This document shows, in pieces, positions 44,006-54,308 of a stretch of DNA of 64,000 nucleotides; position 1 is the first letter of the stretch; the number at the start of each line of letters is the position of its first letter. Made by a program: the position numbers and the translations under genes. Below the pieces are notes generated by a model. It saw nothing but the letters and a program-made list of their open reading frames with translations, made no database searches and had not been told where the DNA came from. The DNA is from Chitinophagaceae bacterium (GTDB lineage Bacteria; Bacteroidota; Bacteroidia; Chitinophagales; Chitinophagaceae). The stretch spans positions 62,001 through 126,000 of the forward strand of contig JAIYAN010000021.1 of the NCBI GenBank assembly GCA_027489035.1, written 5' to 3'.

Positions 44006-44818
44006 TTATTTTTCCATTTGCTCAATTACTGCGTTTGTAACACCTGTAAATGAAAATCCACCATCATGAAATAAATTTTGCATCGTTACCATTTTGGTAT
44101 GATCGCTAAACATCATCACACAATAATTGGCGCAATCTTCTGCAGTAGCATTTCCTAAAGGACTCATTTTTTCAGCATAATTGATAAAACCGTCAAACCC
44201 TTTAACACCGCTACCTGCCGTAGTTTTTGTAGGCGATTGAGAAATCGTATTTACACGAACATGTTTTTTTACCCCATAATGATAGCCAAAACTTCTTGCT
44301 ACACTTTCTAAAAGTGATTTAGCATCTGCCATTTCATTGTAATCAGGAAAAACCCTTTGTGCAGCGATATAACTCAATGCCACTACACTACCCCATTCAT
44401 TAATGGCATCTTTTTTCATACAAGTAGCCAACACACGATGCAAGCTCATTGATGAAATTTCAAAAGTTTTTAAATTATGTGCATAGTCGATTTCTGTGTA
44501 ATGTTTTCCTTTACGAACATTTAAACTCATTCCAATTGAATGTAAAATAAAATCAAACCCACCACCAAAATGTTCCATGGCTTTATTTATCAAGTTCTCT
44601 ACATCTTCGGCATTACTTACATCACAAGCTACAACAGGTGCGTTTATTTTTTCTGCAAGCTTGTTGATTTCACCCATACGCATAGCTACAGGAGCGTTTG
44701 TAAGCAATATTTCAGCACCTTCTTCAAAACATTTAATGGCTGTAATCCAAGCAATTGATTTTTCATCCAATGCGCCAAAAATGATTCCTTTTTTACCTTT
44801 TAATAAATTGTTTGACAT
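44006..44818 (-). CDS. fabI: enoyl-[acyl-carrier-protein] reductase (NADH), FabI
   Basis: 270 residues from the ATG at 44818 (MSNNLLKGKKGIIFGALDEKSIAW); 19 further upstream codons are not supported. Short-chain-dehydrogenase fold with the FabI-type active site Tyr...Lys: VVALSYIAAQRVFPDYNEMADAKSLLE contains the Y-x6-M-x2-K form (YNEMADAK), and HSIGMS precedes it. It reduces enoyl-ACP in the last step of each fatty-acid elongation cycle. It follows recN by 61 bp on the same strand. Confidence 0.95.
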   Translation of the reverse strand: MSNNLLKGKKGIIFGALDEKSIAWITAIKCFEEGAEILLTNAPVAMRMGEINKLAEKINAPVVACDVSNAEDVENLINKAMEHFGGGFDFILHSIGMSLNVRKGKHYTEIDYAHNLKTFEISSMSLHRVLATCMKKDAINEWGSVVALSYIAAQRVFPDYNEMADAKSLLESVARSFGYHYGVKKHVRVNTISQSPTKTTAGSGVKGFDGFINYAEKMSPLGNATAEDCANYCVMMFSDHTKMVTMQNLFHDGGFSFTGVTNAVIEQMEK

Positions 44819-44879
44819 TGTTTTATATTTATGATTATGTGTAAAATTAATTGTTCTATACCAAAATAAACACAACGAT

Positions 44880-46535
44880 TTAGTTTGACATCATTTCTTT
44901 GGCATTTTCCAAGGCAGCAGTCGTTGGCTTTTCCCCGCTGAGCATTTGAGCGATTGCAGTAATTCTATCAGCTTCCTTTAATATTCGGATACTTGTGGTG
45001 ATTTTTTCTCCTTTAACTTCTTTATACACATAAAAATGTGTTGATGCTTTCGCTGCAATTTGTGCTTGATGGGTAATAGCGATTATCTGAATTGATGAAG
45101 ATAAAGATTTCATAATAAGTCCAACTTGCTTTGCTGCTTCACCACTAATTCCGGTATCTATTTCGTCGAATATCAACGTAGGCAATGCTAGTTTTTGAGC
45201 CACCAATGATTTTATACTCAACATTAACCTGCTTAATTCACCACCACTAGCCACTTTTCCAATAGGCTCAAATTTGTCGCTCTTATTGGCATCAAACAAA
45301 AACTCAATTGCATCAATGCCGAACATGTTTAATTCTGATTCCGAAATGCTAACTTTTAATCGAGCATTAGGCATGCCCACTTGAGCAAGTAAACGATTCA
45401 CTTCTTTTACAAAACCATCAATTTGTTTTTTTCTATTTCCTGAAATTTTCTTTGCTGAAATCAAACAAGCATCATACAATTTAACCAATGATTTTTCTAA
45501 TGCTTCAATGGATGCAAATACATTTGAAAAACCATCTAATTTGACTTGCAAACTATCTTTCAAATCAATTAGTTGTACTGTTGTTGAAAATCCGTGTTTC
45601 TTTAATAATTTATACCCTGCGGATAATCTGTCATTTAATATAGAAATCCTTTCTTCGTCATATTTAACCTGGCTTTCAATTCGCTCCAATTCATCTGATA
45701 TGTCCTGTACTTCAATGATGGCACTATTCATCCGCTGATACAAATTAGGGAGCTCCGGATGAAAATCATCCAACAATTTTAATTTATTATTTATCGTTTT
45801 TAGCTGATTTATAACGGGCTGTTCCGCGTTTGAAAGTTCAACATAAACTGCAGACAATTGAAGTTTAATTCTTTCTGCGTTATTGAGCAATTTTAATTCG
45901 GCTTCAATTTCCTCTAATTCATTTTCTTTAAGCGAAAGCTCATCCAATTCAGAAAATAAAAATTGATTGTAATCCAATTCTTTATTGGCTTGCTCTTGCT
46001 CAATTTTCAATAGAGCTAAAGCTTTTTTTTCCTGTTGATATGTATCAAACTGTTTTTTAAAATCAAGCAGTAAAGATGAATGATCTGACAATGCGTCTAT
46101 TACATCGCGCTGAAAACTTTCGGAATTGATTTCTAACGTATCAAATTGTTGATGCAAATCAACCAAATGAACACTTAACGCTTTTACTTGTGATAAATTT
46201 ACGGGCGTGTCATTTATGAAACTTCTTGATTTTCCATTAGCAGCAATTTCTCTTCGGATAAGAATTTCATTTTCAACATCCAATTCATTTAGTTGAAAAA
46301 ACTCTAAAACTTGTTGACTTTTATTTATTTTAAAAAGACCTTCAATGATACATTTTTTTTGAGCATCTTGAAGCACACTACTATCTGCACGTTGCCCAAG
46401 AATTAAATTTAATGCGCCCATCAAAATACTTTTTCCAGCTCCAGTTTCACCGGTAATAATATTTAAACCATGCTCAAAATGAATTTCGAGTTGATCGATG
46501 ATGGCATAATTCTGTATGTAAAGTTTTGATATCAT
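44880..46535 (-). CDS. recN: DNA repair ATPase RecN
   Basis: 551 residues, SMC-like. Walker A GETGAGKSI at about 31-39 follows YIQNYAIIDQLEIHFEHGLNIITGETG (in parts). A long coiled coil covers about 150-370, and the signature VASGGELSRLMLSIK and Walker B PTLIFDEIDTGISG follow. It acts early in double-strand-break repair. It has no SMC hinge, as is usual for RecN. A hydrophobic spacing of 148 bp, with a terminator, separates it from the zinc-ribbon gene upstream. Confidence 0.96.
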   Translation of the reverse strand: MISKLYIQNYAIIDQLEIHFEHGLNIITGETGAGKSILMGALNLILGQRADSSVLQDAQKKCIIEGLFKINKSQQVLEFFQLNELDVENEILIRREIAANGKSRSFINDTPVNLSQVKALSVHLVDLHQQFDTLEINSESFQRDVIDALSDHSSLLLDFKKQFDTYQQEKKALALLKIEQEQANKELDYNQFLFSELDELSLKENELEEIEAELKLLNNAERIKLQLSAVYVELSNAEQPVINQLKTINNKLKLLDDFHPELPNLYQRMNSAIIEVQDISDELERIESQVKYDEERISILNDRLSAGYKLLKKHGFSTTVQLIDLKDSLQVKLDGFSNVFASIEALEKSLVKLYDACLISAKKISGNRKKQIDGFVKEVNRLLAQVGMPNARLKVSISESELNMFGIDAIEFLFDANKSDKFEPIGKVASGGELSRLMLSIKSLVAQKLALPTLIFDEIDTGISGEAAKQVGLIMKSLSSSIQIIAITHQAQIAAKASTHFYVYKEVKGEKITTSIRILKEADRITAIAQMLSGEKPTTAALENAKEMMSN

Positions 46536-46633
46536 TTGTGCGGAGCAAATTAAGAAAACTTAATCTAAATTTTATTTTTTGTTTGTCAAAAGAAAATTTA
46601 TTACTACTTAGGACGGGACAAATTGACGAATTA

Positions 46634-46667
46634 AAAAAGCCCATCAATTTGAGATGGGCTTTTTTTA
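46634..46667 (-). terminator. terminator between the zinc-ribbon gene and recN
   Basis: Perfect stem AAAAAAGCCCATC / GATGGGCTTTTTT with loop AATTTGA. It is 18 nt after the zinc-ribbon stop in the minus direction. Confidence 0.9.
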
Positions 46668-46684
46668 AATATTTTAGCGCTAAA

Positions 46685-47440
46685 TTATTTCACTTCAACT
46701 GAATCTACTAAATCAGCATCTGCCAATATTCTTCCGCAGTTTTCGCAAACCATGATTTTTTTACGCAATTTGATTTCACTTTGTTTTTGTGGAGGAATAG
46801 CATGAAAACATCCACCACAACTATCACGCTCTACTGCTACCACAGCTAATCCATTGTGATAGTTTTTGCGAATACGATCGTAGCTACTTAACAAACGCTC
46901 GTCTGCTTGTGTTCTTGCTTTTTCAGCATTACCATTGTAATGTTTTTCTTCTTTTTCTGTTTCGCTGATGATTTTTTCTAACTCTCCTTTTTTACCGCTC
47001 AAGTTTAATTCTTTTGTAGCAACTGCTTTGATCGCAAGCTCCAATTGACGTGCTTTATCAGAAATTTCTTCTGTAGCATCTTTAATGTGCTTTTCACAAA
47101 GTTTTTCTTCAAGTTGTTGCATTTCAATTTCTTTGTTCAATGCTTCAAACTCGCGACTGTTTTTTACGTTGTCACTTTGTTTTTCGTATTTAGCAATTAA
47201 TGCCTGAGCATCTTTAATGCCTTGCTTTTTTTGTTCGATAAATTCTTGAATTCCGTTGATTTCTTCTTCAATACGGGTTTGACGTGCATGAAGTCCTTCA
47301 ATTTCATCTTCAAGATCTTTAACTTCAATAGGAAGTTCACCTTTTAATATTTGAATTTCATCCAGTTTGCTGTCAATCTTTTGTAATCTTACAAGAGCCG
47401 TTAATTTTTCTTCAACTGAAAATTCTTTAATCGCAGCCAT
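46685..47440 (-). CDS. zinc-ribbon coiled-coil protein (C4-type, CT398/DUF164-like)
   Basis: 251 residues. Residues about 10-180 are almost entirely charged heptad repeats (coiled coil). The C-terminus holds a four-cysteine zinc ribbon: CGGC in RDSCGGCFHAIPPQ and CENC in IMVCENCGRIL. Similar proteins are widespread; one has been suggested to bind sigma-54 or secretion regulators in Chlamydia, but no general function is settled. It lies 56 bp downstream of the Nif3-like gene, the common Bacteroidota gene order. Confidence 0.9.
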   Translation of the reverse strand: MAAIKEFSVEEKLTALVRLQKIDSKLDEIQILKGELPIEVKDLEDEIEGLHARQTRIEEEINGIQEFIEQKKQGIKDAQALIAKYEKQSDNVKNSREFEALNKEIEMQQLEEKLCEKHIKDATEEISDKARQLELAIKAVATKELNLSGKKGELEKIISETEKEEKHYNGNAEKARTQADERLLSSYDRIRKNYHNGLAVVAVERDSCGGCFHAIPPQKQSEIKLRKKIMVCENCGRILADADLVDSVEVK

Positions 47441-47496
47441 ATTTAATTTATTTTTTAAATTTTTTGGGTTCTTACTTTTGTGCCGTATTTATAAAA

Positions 47497-48591
47497 CTAT
47501 AAATATTTTACCGGGTTGGTGTGCACATCCGTTTTGAAGTGGGCAAAGGTAGGGAAATTATTTTTCAAAACATCAGCAAAAAGTTCAATTGTAAATTGTT
47601 CACTTTCAAAGTGCCCTATATCTACCAAAACCAATTGATTGTTTGCCTCAAAAAAATCGTGATATTTTATATCTGAAGTAATGAATACATCTGCTTTTGC
47701 CCGAATGGCATCTTGAATTAAAAAACTGCCAGACCCTCCACAAATGGCAATTTTCTTTATTTTATCGGAAATGATTTGCGTATGTTTCAAACATTTTACG
47801 TTGAAAATGGATTTCAATTCATTTAAAAAATCCTTTATATCTACAGATTGCTCCAGTTCTGCTATAATACCTGCGCCAATTTCTTGGTGTTTGTTTTGAA
47901 GCGTGTATAATTCATAAGAGACTTCTTCGTAGGGATGGGCATTTTTCATGGCATTTAAAATGGCAGATTGCTTCCAAATAGGAAATATCACTTCTACTTT
48001 AGCTTCTTTTTGGATGGTTCTTATTCCGATACTTCCAGTATGTGGATCGGCACCTTCTAAAGGTTTAAAACTTCCAGTACCTTCGGAAACGAAACTACAT
48101 TCGGCATAATTACCCATTTCACCGGCTCCTGCTTCAAATAATGACTTTTCTATGGCTTCTTGATGTTCAAAAGGAACAAAAACAACCAATTTCTGAATCA
48201 AAAATGATTTAGGCTGTAAAATTTTTCTATTAATTAAATTAAGCTTGTCTGCAATTTTACCATTTACCCCATTAATTACATTATCCATATTCGTATGGCA
48301 TGCATATATGGCTATATCATTTTTTATGGCCGCAATGATTGTTTTATCAACATAATAATCCGAATCAAACTTTTTAATGCCTTTGAAAACGATGGGGTGA
48401 TGCGAAATTATCAGATTGCAATTTTTAGTTATAGCATCGTTAATAACAGATTCTGTTACATCCAAACACAATAATGCACCTGTACATTCCGTTTGCTTTT
48501 GACCAGTGATTAATCCGGAATTATCGTATGATTCCTGAAGAAACATTGGTGCCATTTTTTCTAAAACTGAAATTATTGCTGAAATAGTCAT
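47497..48591 (-). CDS. Nif3-like dinuclear metal-centre protein (with PII-like insert)
   Basis: 364 residues, the long form. The Nif3 halves frame a middle insert (about 125-230) that resembles a PII-like domain, known in this subgroup. Metal-ligand segments are LIISHHPIVFKGIKKF, ACHTNMDNVINGVN, and the C-terminal VDIGHFESEQF. The family is annotated as GTP cyclohydrolase 1 type 2 homologue, but its true function is uncertain. It precedes the zinc-ribbon gene on the same strand. Confidence 0.93.
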   Translation of the reverse strand: MTISAIISVLEKMAPMFLQESYDNSGLITGQKQTECTGALLCLDVTESVINDAITKNCNLIISHHPIVFKGIKKFDSDYYVDKTIIAAIKNDIAIYACHTNMDNVINGVNGKIADKLNLINRKILQPKSFLIQKLVVFVPFEHQEAIEKSLFEAGAGEMGNYAECSFVSEGTGSFKPLEGADPHTGSIGIRTIQKEAKVEVIFPIWKQSAILNAMKNAHPYEEVSYELYTLQNKHQEIGAGIIAELEQSVDIKDFLNELKSIFNVKCLKHTQIISDKIKKIAICGGSGSFLIQDAIRAKADVFITSDIKYHDFFEANNQLVLVDIGHFESEQFTIELFADVLKNNFPTFAHFKTDVHTNPVKYL

Positions 48592-48675
48592 GATTAAAAT
48601 TATGTAATACTCGGTAATTATTAAAAAAACATCTACAATTAAACACAGTTGGATGATTTTTTTTATTTTTAATTT

Positions 48676-49149
48676 ATGTTAGTACATTTTAAACAAAGAA
48701 AATTACCTTTTTTATACTTATGTATAATTTTATTTATGGGTATTTCTTTCCTGAGTTGTAAGAAAAAAACTGAGGAAGTATATGTAGCGAATATTTTTGA
48801 ACAGTATTTTGAGCAAAATATCTTGAATAATGACTTCATTGTAAGCTATTCGAAAAATCAAGGTATTGAAAACACAACTGAATTTGATGGCTATCGTTTT
48901 AGGTTGTTGAAAAACACCTATTATGATGGACCAATGAGTGCAACTAAGAATGGAATTACTTACACTGGCACTTGGAGCAGCAACAGTGATTATGGAAAAC
49001 TTATTATAAATATTAATCAACCATCAGTTCCTACCGAATTTATTTTTCTCAATAGATCTTGGCGTTTTACGGAAAAAGCGCTACCAACCATGAAGTTAGC
49101 ACCTTGGGGAAGCACAGAAGATTCAGAACTTCATATGCAAAGACAATAA
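48676..49149 (+). CDS. putative lipoprotein of unknown function
   Basis: 157 residues. A hydrophobic N-terminus ends in the lipobox FLSC with Cys28 as the presumed lipid-modified residue, followed by KKK. The remainder is beta-rich (FDGYRFRLLKNTYYDG, GITYTGTW, WRFTEKALPTMKLAP), reminiscent of lipocalin-like Bacteroidota proteins with a GTW strand, but I do not recognise a defined family. It is immediately upstream of the PKD giant, with about 95 bp between; co-function is possible. Confidence 0.78.
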   Translation: MLVHFKQRKLPFLYLCIILFMGISFLSCKKKTEEVYVANIFEQYFEQNILNNDFIVSYSKNQGIENTTEFDGYRFRLLKNTYYDGPMSATKNGITYTGTWSSNSDYGKLIININQPSVPTEFIFLNRSWRFTEKALPTMKLAPWGSTEDSELHMQRQ

Positions 49150-49243
49150 ATTTTTACCCTCGCACAATAATTTAACAATTTTTGAGTTTATAGTATAAGA
49201 AGCGTTGATTCGTTTCAATTTCTATATATCAAAAGCCAATCCT

Positions 49244-52200
49244 ATGAATTATTTAACTTGGGTAAAAACCACGGGTATCATTGCAATTTGCTTTGTACTC
49301 AACACTGCAAGCTTAGCACAAGCAAACTTCAGTGCAAACACAACTTCAGGCTGTGCTCCTTTAGCCGTAAATTTCACCGATCTTTCTAGTGGAAGCCCAA
49401 CTTACTGGACTTGGCATTTTGGAGATGGCGCAATATCTCATCTTAGAAACCCTTCAAGGATTTATGATATTCCGGGCGATTATACAATAAAATTAGTTGT
49501 CAATACCAGCAATGGTGTTGATTCTGTTGTTAGAACACAGTATATACGTGTATTCGCAAAACCAGTTGTAAATTTTTCAACTTCCAATTCAAGCGGATGT
49601 ACACCATTGATAGCAAATTTTAGTGATTTAAGCACATCTCAAAATGGAAGTCTCGTATCTTGGAACTGGGATTTTGGCGATGGTAACTTAAGTACTTTGC
49701 GCAATCCATCTCATACCTATTTAAGTTCTGGAAATTTCAATGTATCATTACAAACTACAAATAATTTTGGTTGTACGTCTTCAAAAACTGTTGCGAGTTA
49801 CGTGCAAGTTTATGATCATCCAAATGCTGTATTTACAAACAGCAGCGTTCCAATTTGTAGTGCTCCTGAGATGGTTAATTTTAACAATTCTTCGAGTGGA
49901 TTAGGCGCACTTAGTTATTTATGGACTTTTGGAGATGGAACAACATCAAGCGACACAACACCAGTAGTGTCTCATAATTACTTAACTACAGGAACTTTTA
50001 ATGTTAAACTGATTGTTACAAATTCCTATGGTTGTAAAGACACTTTTATAAGAAACAATGCAGTAGTTATTGCAAATAACATAAGCGGGTTCAATGCTTT
50101 AGATGTAGCTTGTAAAAACGATGTTGTAACTTTTACAAATACAAGCGCACCAACACCAACAAGCACTTTATGGAATTTTGGTAATGGTTCAACTGCAGTT
50201 GGATTAAATGCAACTCATCAATTTAGAACAGCTGGTGTTTATGAGGTTAAATTATACAACAATTTTGGAGCATGTGTGGATTCAGTAGTAAGAACTATCA
50301 CGATAAAAGAATTACCAACAGTTGATTTCACGGCTAATCCACTTTCTGGTTGTATTGCGCCAATGACTGCGAACTTTACCAATACATCAACCCTAGCTGC
50401 AACTTATCTTTGGAATTTTGGTGACAACACAACATCTACCATTGAATCCCCAAGTCATACTTATAATACACAAGGAAATTACACCATTACCTTAACAGGT
50501 ACTTCTGCAAATGGCTGTAAAAATACTAGAGTAAGAGATCAATATATTAGTATACAATTACCAGTAGTTACCATTAGAAATATGCCACAAAGTGGTTGCG
50601 GTCCATTAACTAAAACATTCCAACATCAAGTTACTGGTGGTGACAATATTGTTAGTTATTTATGGAATTTCGGAGACGGAACAACTTCTACATTAATGAG
50701 TCCTACACATACATTTAACGTGGGCACTTATGACATTTCATTAATTATTGTGACGGCTTCTGGATGTACAGACACTGTTGTTTATGCAAGAGGAATAAGG
50801 GTTGGAACTAGACCGCATACTGCATTTGACGCCACACCAAGAATTACTTGTGCTCAATTTCCGGTTGCATTTGGAGATTCTACACCTATAGCAGATTCTG
50901 TAAATCAATGGTTATGGCTTTTCGGAGACAATACAACAAGTACCGCACAAAATCCGACACATGTTTATGTTGATACTGGTTATATGACAGTTACATTGAT
51001 CACTGCTTATAATGGCTGTAAGGACACGCTAACTATGACAGATTTTCTATTCATCAATCCTCCTGTAGCAAATTTTAGAACCGTAGTGGATTGTGCAGAC
51101 AGAAAGAAAAGAAAATTTGTAGACCAATCTATAGGTGCTGATAGTTGGTTGTGGAGTTTTGGAGATGGAGCAACATCTACTGAAACAAACCCTGAACATT
51201 ATTATGTTGCCAATGGACCTTATGCAGTAAGCTTAACTGTTTTCAATAATACCACTGGATGTAGTTTTACAAAAACAACCAACATTATTATTGTTGATCA
51301 ACATCCAACAATAGGTGCATCAAGTTATTCGATTTGTAAACCTGGCGATGTGAAATTCAAAGCATTAGGTGTAACACCTGCTTATTTCAATGCATTTAAT
51401 TGGAGCTTTGGAGACAATTCAACAGGGACAGGTGATTCTATTACAAAAAGATATTTCAATGCAGGTTTATACTGCGTTAGATTAACAACAATTGATAAAA
51501 ACGCTTGTAAGGATACCACATTTACAAACCCATGTATTCAAGTTAATGGACCAAAAGCTAGATTTAGTGCATCCACTACAAATGGTTGTGCAAATACAAA
51601 TATTATGTTTAGAGATAGCTCAACAACTGATGGCAGAAATAGAATAATTTCAAGAACTTGGAATTTTGGTGACGGAACAATTATTACAACAACAGATTCT
51701 GTTGTAAGTCATCTATACACGAGAGGTGGAATGTTTACAATTAGTTTATTGGTAACTGATTCTGCAGGTTGTTCAGAATTATTAACGAAAACAAACTACT
51801 TAACAATTAACAAACCAATTGCTAATTTCTTTACTGCAGATTCTGTGGGTTGCCCAATGAGTAGTGTAAATTTTATCAATTATTCTCAAGGTTTTGGATT
51901 AACCTATTTATGGAATTTTGGTGACGGAAACACTTCTACATTAACAAACCCAAGACATCAATATGCAACAAATGGGTTGTATAATGTTACATTATCAATT
52001 TGGGATCAAAACGCATGTAGAAATGATTCTACAAAAGTAAATATGGTTCGTATAACTAGACCTGTAGCACGTTTTCAAGTAAGTGATACATTAGGTACTT
52101 GTCCTCCATTAATCGTAAATTTCACCAACCAATCTTCAAATCAAATGAGCTGGTCATGGGATTTTGGAGATGGATCAGGCGTAGTAAGTACGCTTAACCC

Positions 52201-54049
52201 TTCACATTTCTATGCAGTTGCTGGAACATTTCATTCAAAATTAATTGTTACAAGTCCAGGTGGTTGTAGAGACACTGCTCAAAAAACAATCGTTGTAAGA
52301 GGCCCAAGTGGAACATTTAGATACGCAGGATTAACTGGTTGTATTCCAACAATTGTAAATTTCAATGCGGATACAAGAAACACGATTAGATACACATGGG
52401 ATTTCAGTGATGGAACGGCTATAGACACCACAACTAATGCAATATCGCATCAATACACAGTTGCGGGTTCATTTGTACCAAAAGTTATTTTAAGAGACAC
52501 CGCAGGATGTACGTTTACTTTAAGAGGAAGAGATACCATTAAAATACGTGCAATAAATGCAGATTTCAGTTTCAATACACAAACCATTTGTGATCAAGGT
52601 TCAGTATTATTTAACAGCATTACAACTGGAACTGATGCAGTATCAACTTATCAATGGAATTTCGGAGACGGAACAACATCAACAAGCCAAAATCCGAATC
52701 ATTTTTATGGAACTACCGGCATATACTACCCGAAGCTAATTGTTACATCTGCATTTGGCTGTAGAGATACTATGATTAGCCCGAACCCAATAAAGATTGT
52801 GAAATCTCCTATTGCTAATATTACACAAACAACAAATGGTTGCGTGCCTTTAAACGTAAATTTTAATGGTTTAAATATCGTTGCAGATACTGCTGCTTTA
52901 ACATGGTCTTGGAGATTTGGTAATGGAATGGTTTCAAATTTAATGGCACCAGCAACGCAAACCTATTCTAATGCTGGTAACTATCCAATTGAGTTAATTG
53001 TAACTAACAGCTTTGGATGTAAAGATACAGCCATTGCAAGAGTTGAAGCTTATGCGATACCCGTTATTGATGCAGGCTTAGATACCATGATTTGTAGAGG
53101 AACTGGAATAAATCTAGTTGCCACTGGAGCTGTTCAATATGTATGGAGTCCTTCTACAGGATTAAGTTGTACAACTTGTGCAAACCCAATTGCGAATCCT
53201 GATAGCTTAAAACAATACTTTGTAACAGGAACTAGTGTTAATGGATGTAGCAGTAAGGACTCTGTAAAAGTTGCTGTAAAATATCCGTTTAACATGACTA
53301 CCAGCAGAAAAGATTCTCTATGTATCGGGAACGCTATAACCATGCATGCAAGTGGAGCATATAGATATACTTGGACACCTTCTACAGGATTAGACAATCC
53401 AAATTCTGCAAATCCAGTAGCTACTCCTGTTGTAAGTACTACTTATCAAGTTGTAGGAACTGATGATAAAAATTGTTTTACGGTAACAGCTACCATTCCA
53501 ATTATTGTTCATAACTATCCTACTGTAGAAGCAGGTGCAGACAGAACAATTAATGTAGGGCAAACAATAAATATAATCCCTCAAGTATCTGCAGATGTAA
53601 TTGATGCAAGATGGACACCTACAAACGCTATTTTCCGTGATATATTCCCAGGTATCACTGTAAAACCAAATACTACCACAACTTATAAAGTAGTTGTAAA
53701 AAATAAAGGAGGTTGCAAAACAACGGATGAATTAACGGTGAATGTGTTGTGTAATGGAGCAAACATGTTTGTGCCAAATACATTCTCTCCAAATCAAGAT
53801 GGTGTAAATGATCTACTTTATCCAAGAGGAAGTGGCATCTTTACCATAAAAAGATTTAAAGTTTTTTCAAGATGGGGTGAAGTAATTTTTGAACAAAACA
53901 ATTTCAATGCAAATGATCCTTCTAAAGCATGGGATGGAACATTCAAAGGGAAAAAGCTAGATCCAGATGTATTTATCTATACAGTTGAAGTAATGTGTGA
54001 TAACTATTCAGTATTAACTTTCAAAGGAAATGTGGCTTTAATAAAATAA
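49244..54049 (+). CDS. giant PKD-repeat surface protein with T9SS type B sorting domain
   Basis: 1601 residues from the ATG at 49244 (39 bases of the open frame before it are not used). Signal peptide ends near ASLAQ. Fifteen PKD domains follow, each marked by a WxFGDG-like core (YWTWHFGDG, WNWDFGDG, YLWTFGDG and so on; three lack a perfect FGDG: FGNG twice and FSDG), and most begin with a GC pair, suggesting disulfides. Three further Ig-like repeats with SPSTGL or TPSTGL and GADR or AGLD starts follow. The C-terminus (about 1515-1601) is the type B (CHU_C) sorting domain: PNTFSPNQDGVNDLLYP, FKVFSRWGEVIFE, and AWDGTFKGK. It is probably secreted by the T9SS and anchored at the surface for adhesion or gliding. 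The PorP/SprF gene follows. Confidence 0.93.
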   Translation: MNYLTWVKTTGIIAICFVLNTASLAQANFSANTTSGCAPLAVNFTDLSSGSPTYWTWHFGDGAISHLRNPSRIYDIPGDYTIKLVVNTSNGVDSVVRTQYIRVFAKPVVNFSTSNSSGCTPLIANFSDLSTSQNGSLVSWNWDFGDGNLSTLRNPSHTYLSSGNFNVSLQTTNNFGCTSSKTVASYVQVYDHPNAVFTNSSVPICSAPEMVNFNNSSSGLGALSYLWTFGDGTTSSDTTPVVSHNYLTTGTFNVKLIVTNSYGCKDTFIRNNAVVIANNISGFNALDVACKNDVVTFTNTSAPTPTSTLWNFGNGSTAVGLNATHQFRTAGVYEVKLYNNFGACVDSVVRTITIKELPTVDFTANPLSGCIAPMTANFTNTSTLAATYLWNFGDNTTSTIESPSHTYNTQGNYTITLTGTSANGCKNTRVRDQYISIQLPVVTIRNMPQSGCGPLTKTFQHQVTGGDNIVSYLWNFGDGTTSTLMSPTHTFNVGTYDISLIIVTASGCTDTVVYARGIRVGTRPHTAFDATPRITCAQFPVAFGDSTPIADSVNQWLWLFGDNTTSTAQNPTHVYVDTGYMTVTLITAYNGCKDTLTMTDFLFINPPVANFRTVVDCADRKKRKFVDQSIGADSWLWSFGDGATSTETNPEHYYVANGPYAVSLTVFNNTTGCSFTKTTNIIIVDQHPTIGASSYSICKPGDVKFKALGVTPAYFNAFNWSFGDNSTGTGDSITKRYFNAGLYCVRLTTIDKNACKDTTFTNPCIQVNGPKARFSASTTNGCANTNIMFRDSSTTDGRNRIISRTWNFGDGTIITTTDSVVSHLYTRGGMFTISLLVTDSAGCSELLTKTNYLTINKPIANFFTADSVGCPMSSVNFINYSQGFGLTYLWNFGDGNTSTLTNPRHQYATNGLYNVTLSIWDQNACRNDSTKVNMVRITRPVARFQVSDTLGTCPPLIVNFTNQSSNQMSWSWDFGDGSGVVSTLNPSHFYAVAGTFHSKLIVTSPGGCRDTAQKTIVVRGPSGTFRYAGLTGCIPTIVNFNADTRNTIRYTWDFSDGTAIDTTTNAISHQYTVAGSFVPKVILRDTAGCTFTLRGRDTIKIRAINADFSFNTQTICDQGSVLFNSITTGTDAVSTYQWNFGDGTTSTSQNPNHFYGTTGIYYPKLIVTSAFGCRDTMISPNPIKIVKSPIANITQTTNGCVPLNVNFNGLNIVADTAALTWSWRFGNGMVSNLMAPATQTYSNAGNYPIELIVTNSFGCKDTAIARVEAYAIPVIDAGLDTMICRGTGINLVATGAVQYVWSPSTGLSCTTCANPIANPDSLKQYFVTGTSVNGCSSKDSVKVAVKYPFNMTTSRKDSLCIGNAITMHASGAYRYTWTPSTGLDNPNSANPVATPVVSTTYQVVGTDDKNCFTVTATIPIIVHNYPTVEAGADRTINVGQTINIIPQVSADVIDARWTPTNAIFRDIFPGITVKPNTTTTYKVVVKNKGGCKTTDELTVNVLCNGANMFVPNTFSPNQDGVNDLLYPRGSGIFTIKRFKVFSRWGEVIFEQNNFNANDPSKAWDGTFKGKKLDPDVFIYTVEVMCDNYSVLTFKGNVALIK

Positions 54050-54082
54050 TCTTAATCGCGCTTTTGTTTATAGAATAGAATT

Positions 54083-54112
54083 GGGCTTGCAATAAAATGC
54101 AGGCCCTTTTTT
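54083..54112 (+). terminator. terminator after the PKD giant
   Basis: Stem GGGCTTGCA / TGCAGGCCC (one G-U pair) and a run of six T. Confidence 0.85.
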
Positions 54113-54129
54113 ATTGTTCGAAATAGTTT

Positions 54130-54176
54130 AAAAAGACAAGTAAAATATCAAAAGTAAAAATTCAAAAAAGACAAAT
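54130..54176. repeat. AAAAGTAAAAATTC tract
   Basis: AAAAGACAAGTAAAATATC then AAAAGTAAAAATTCAAAAAAG, the same tract family as the ones near 30702 and 35960. It lies between the PKD terminator and the porP start. Confidence 0.45.
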
Positions 54177-54308
54177 CGAAAATATAGAAACATATCCCCT
54201 GTTTCACAAAAAGAAGTCGGATTTTTTTTAATTATTCCTTCACATTTATACAATAAGTTAAGCCCTATTTCGTTTATATAATACCGTAACTTATTTAAAA
54301 CATACCCT

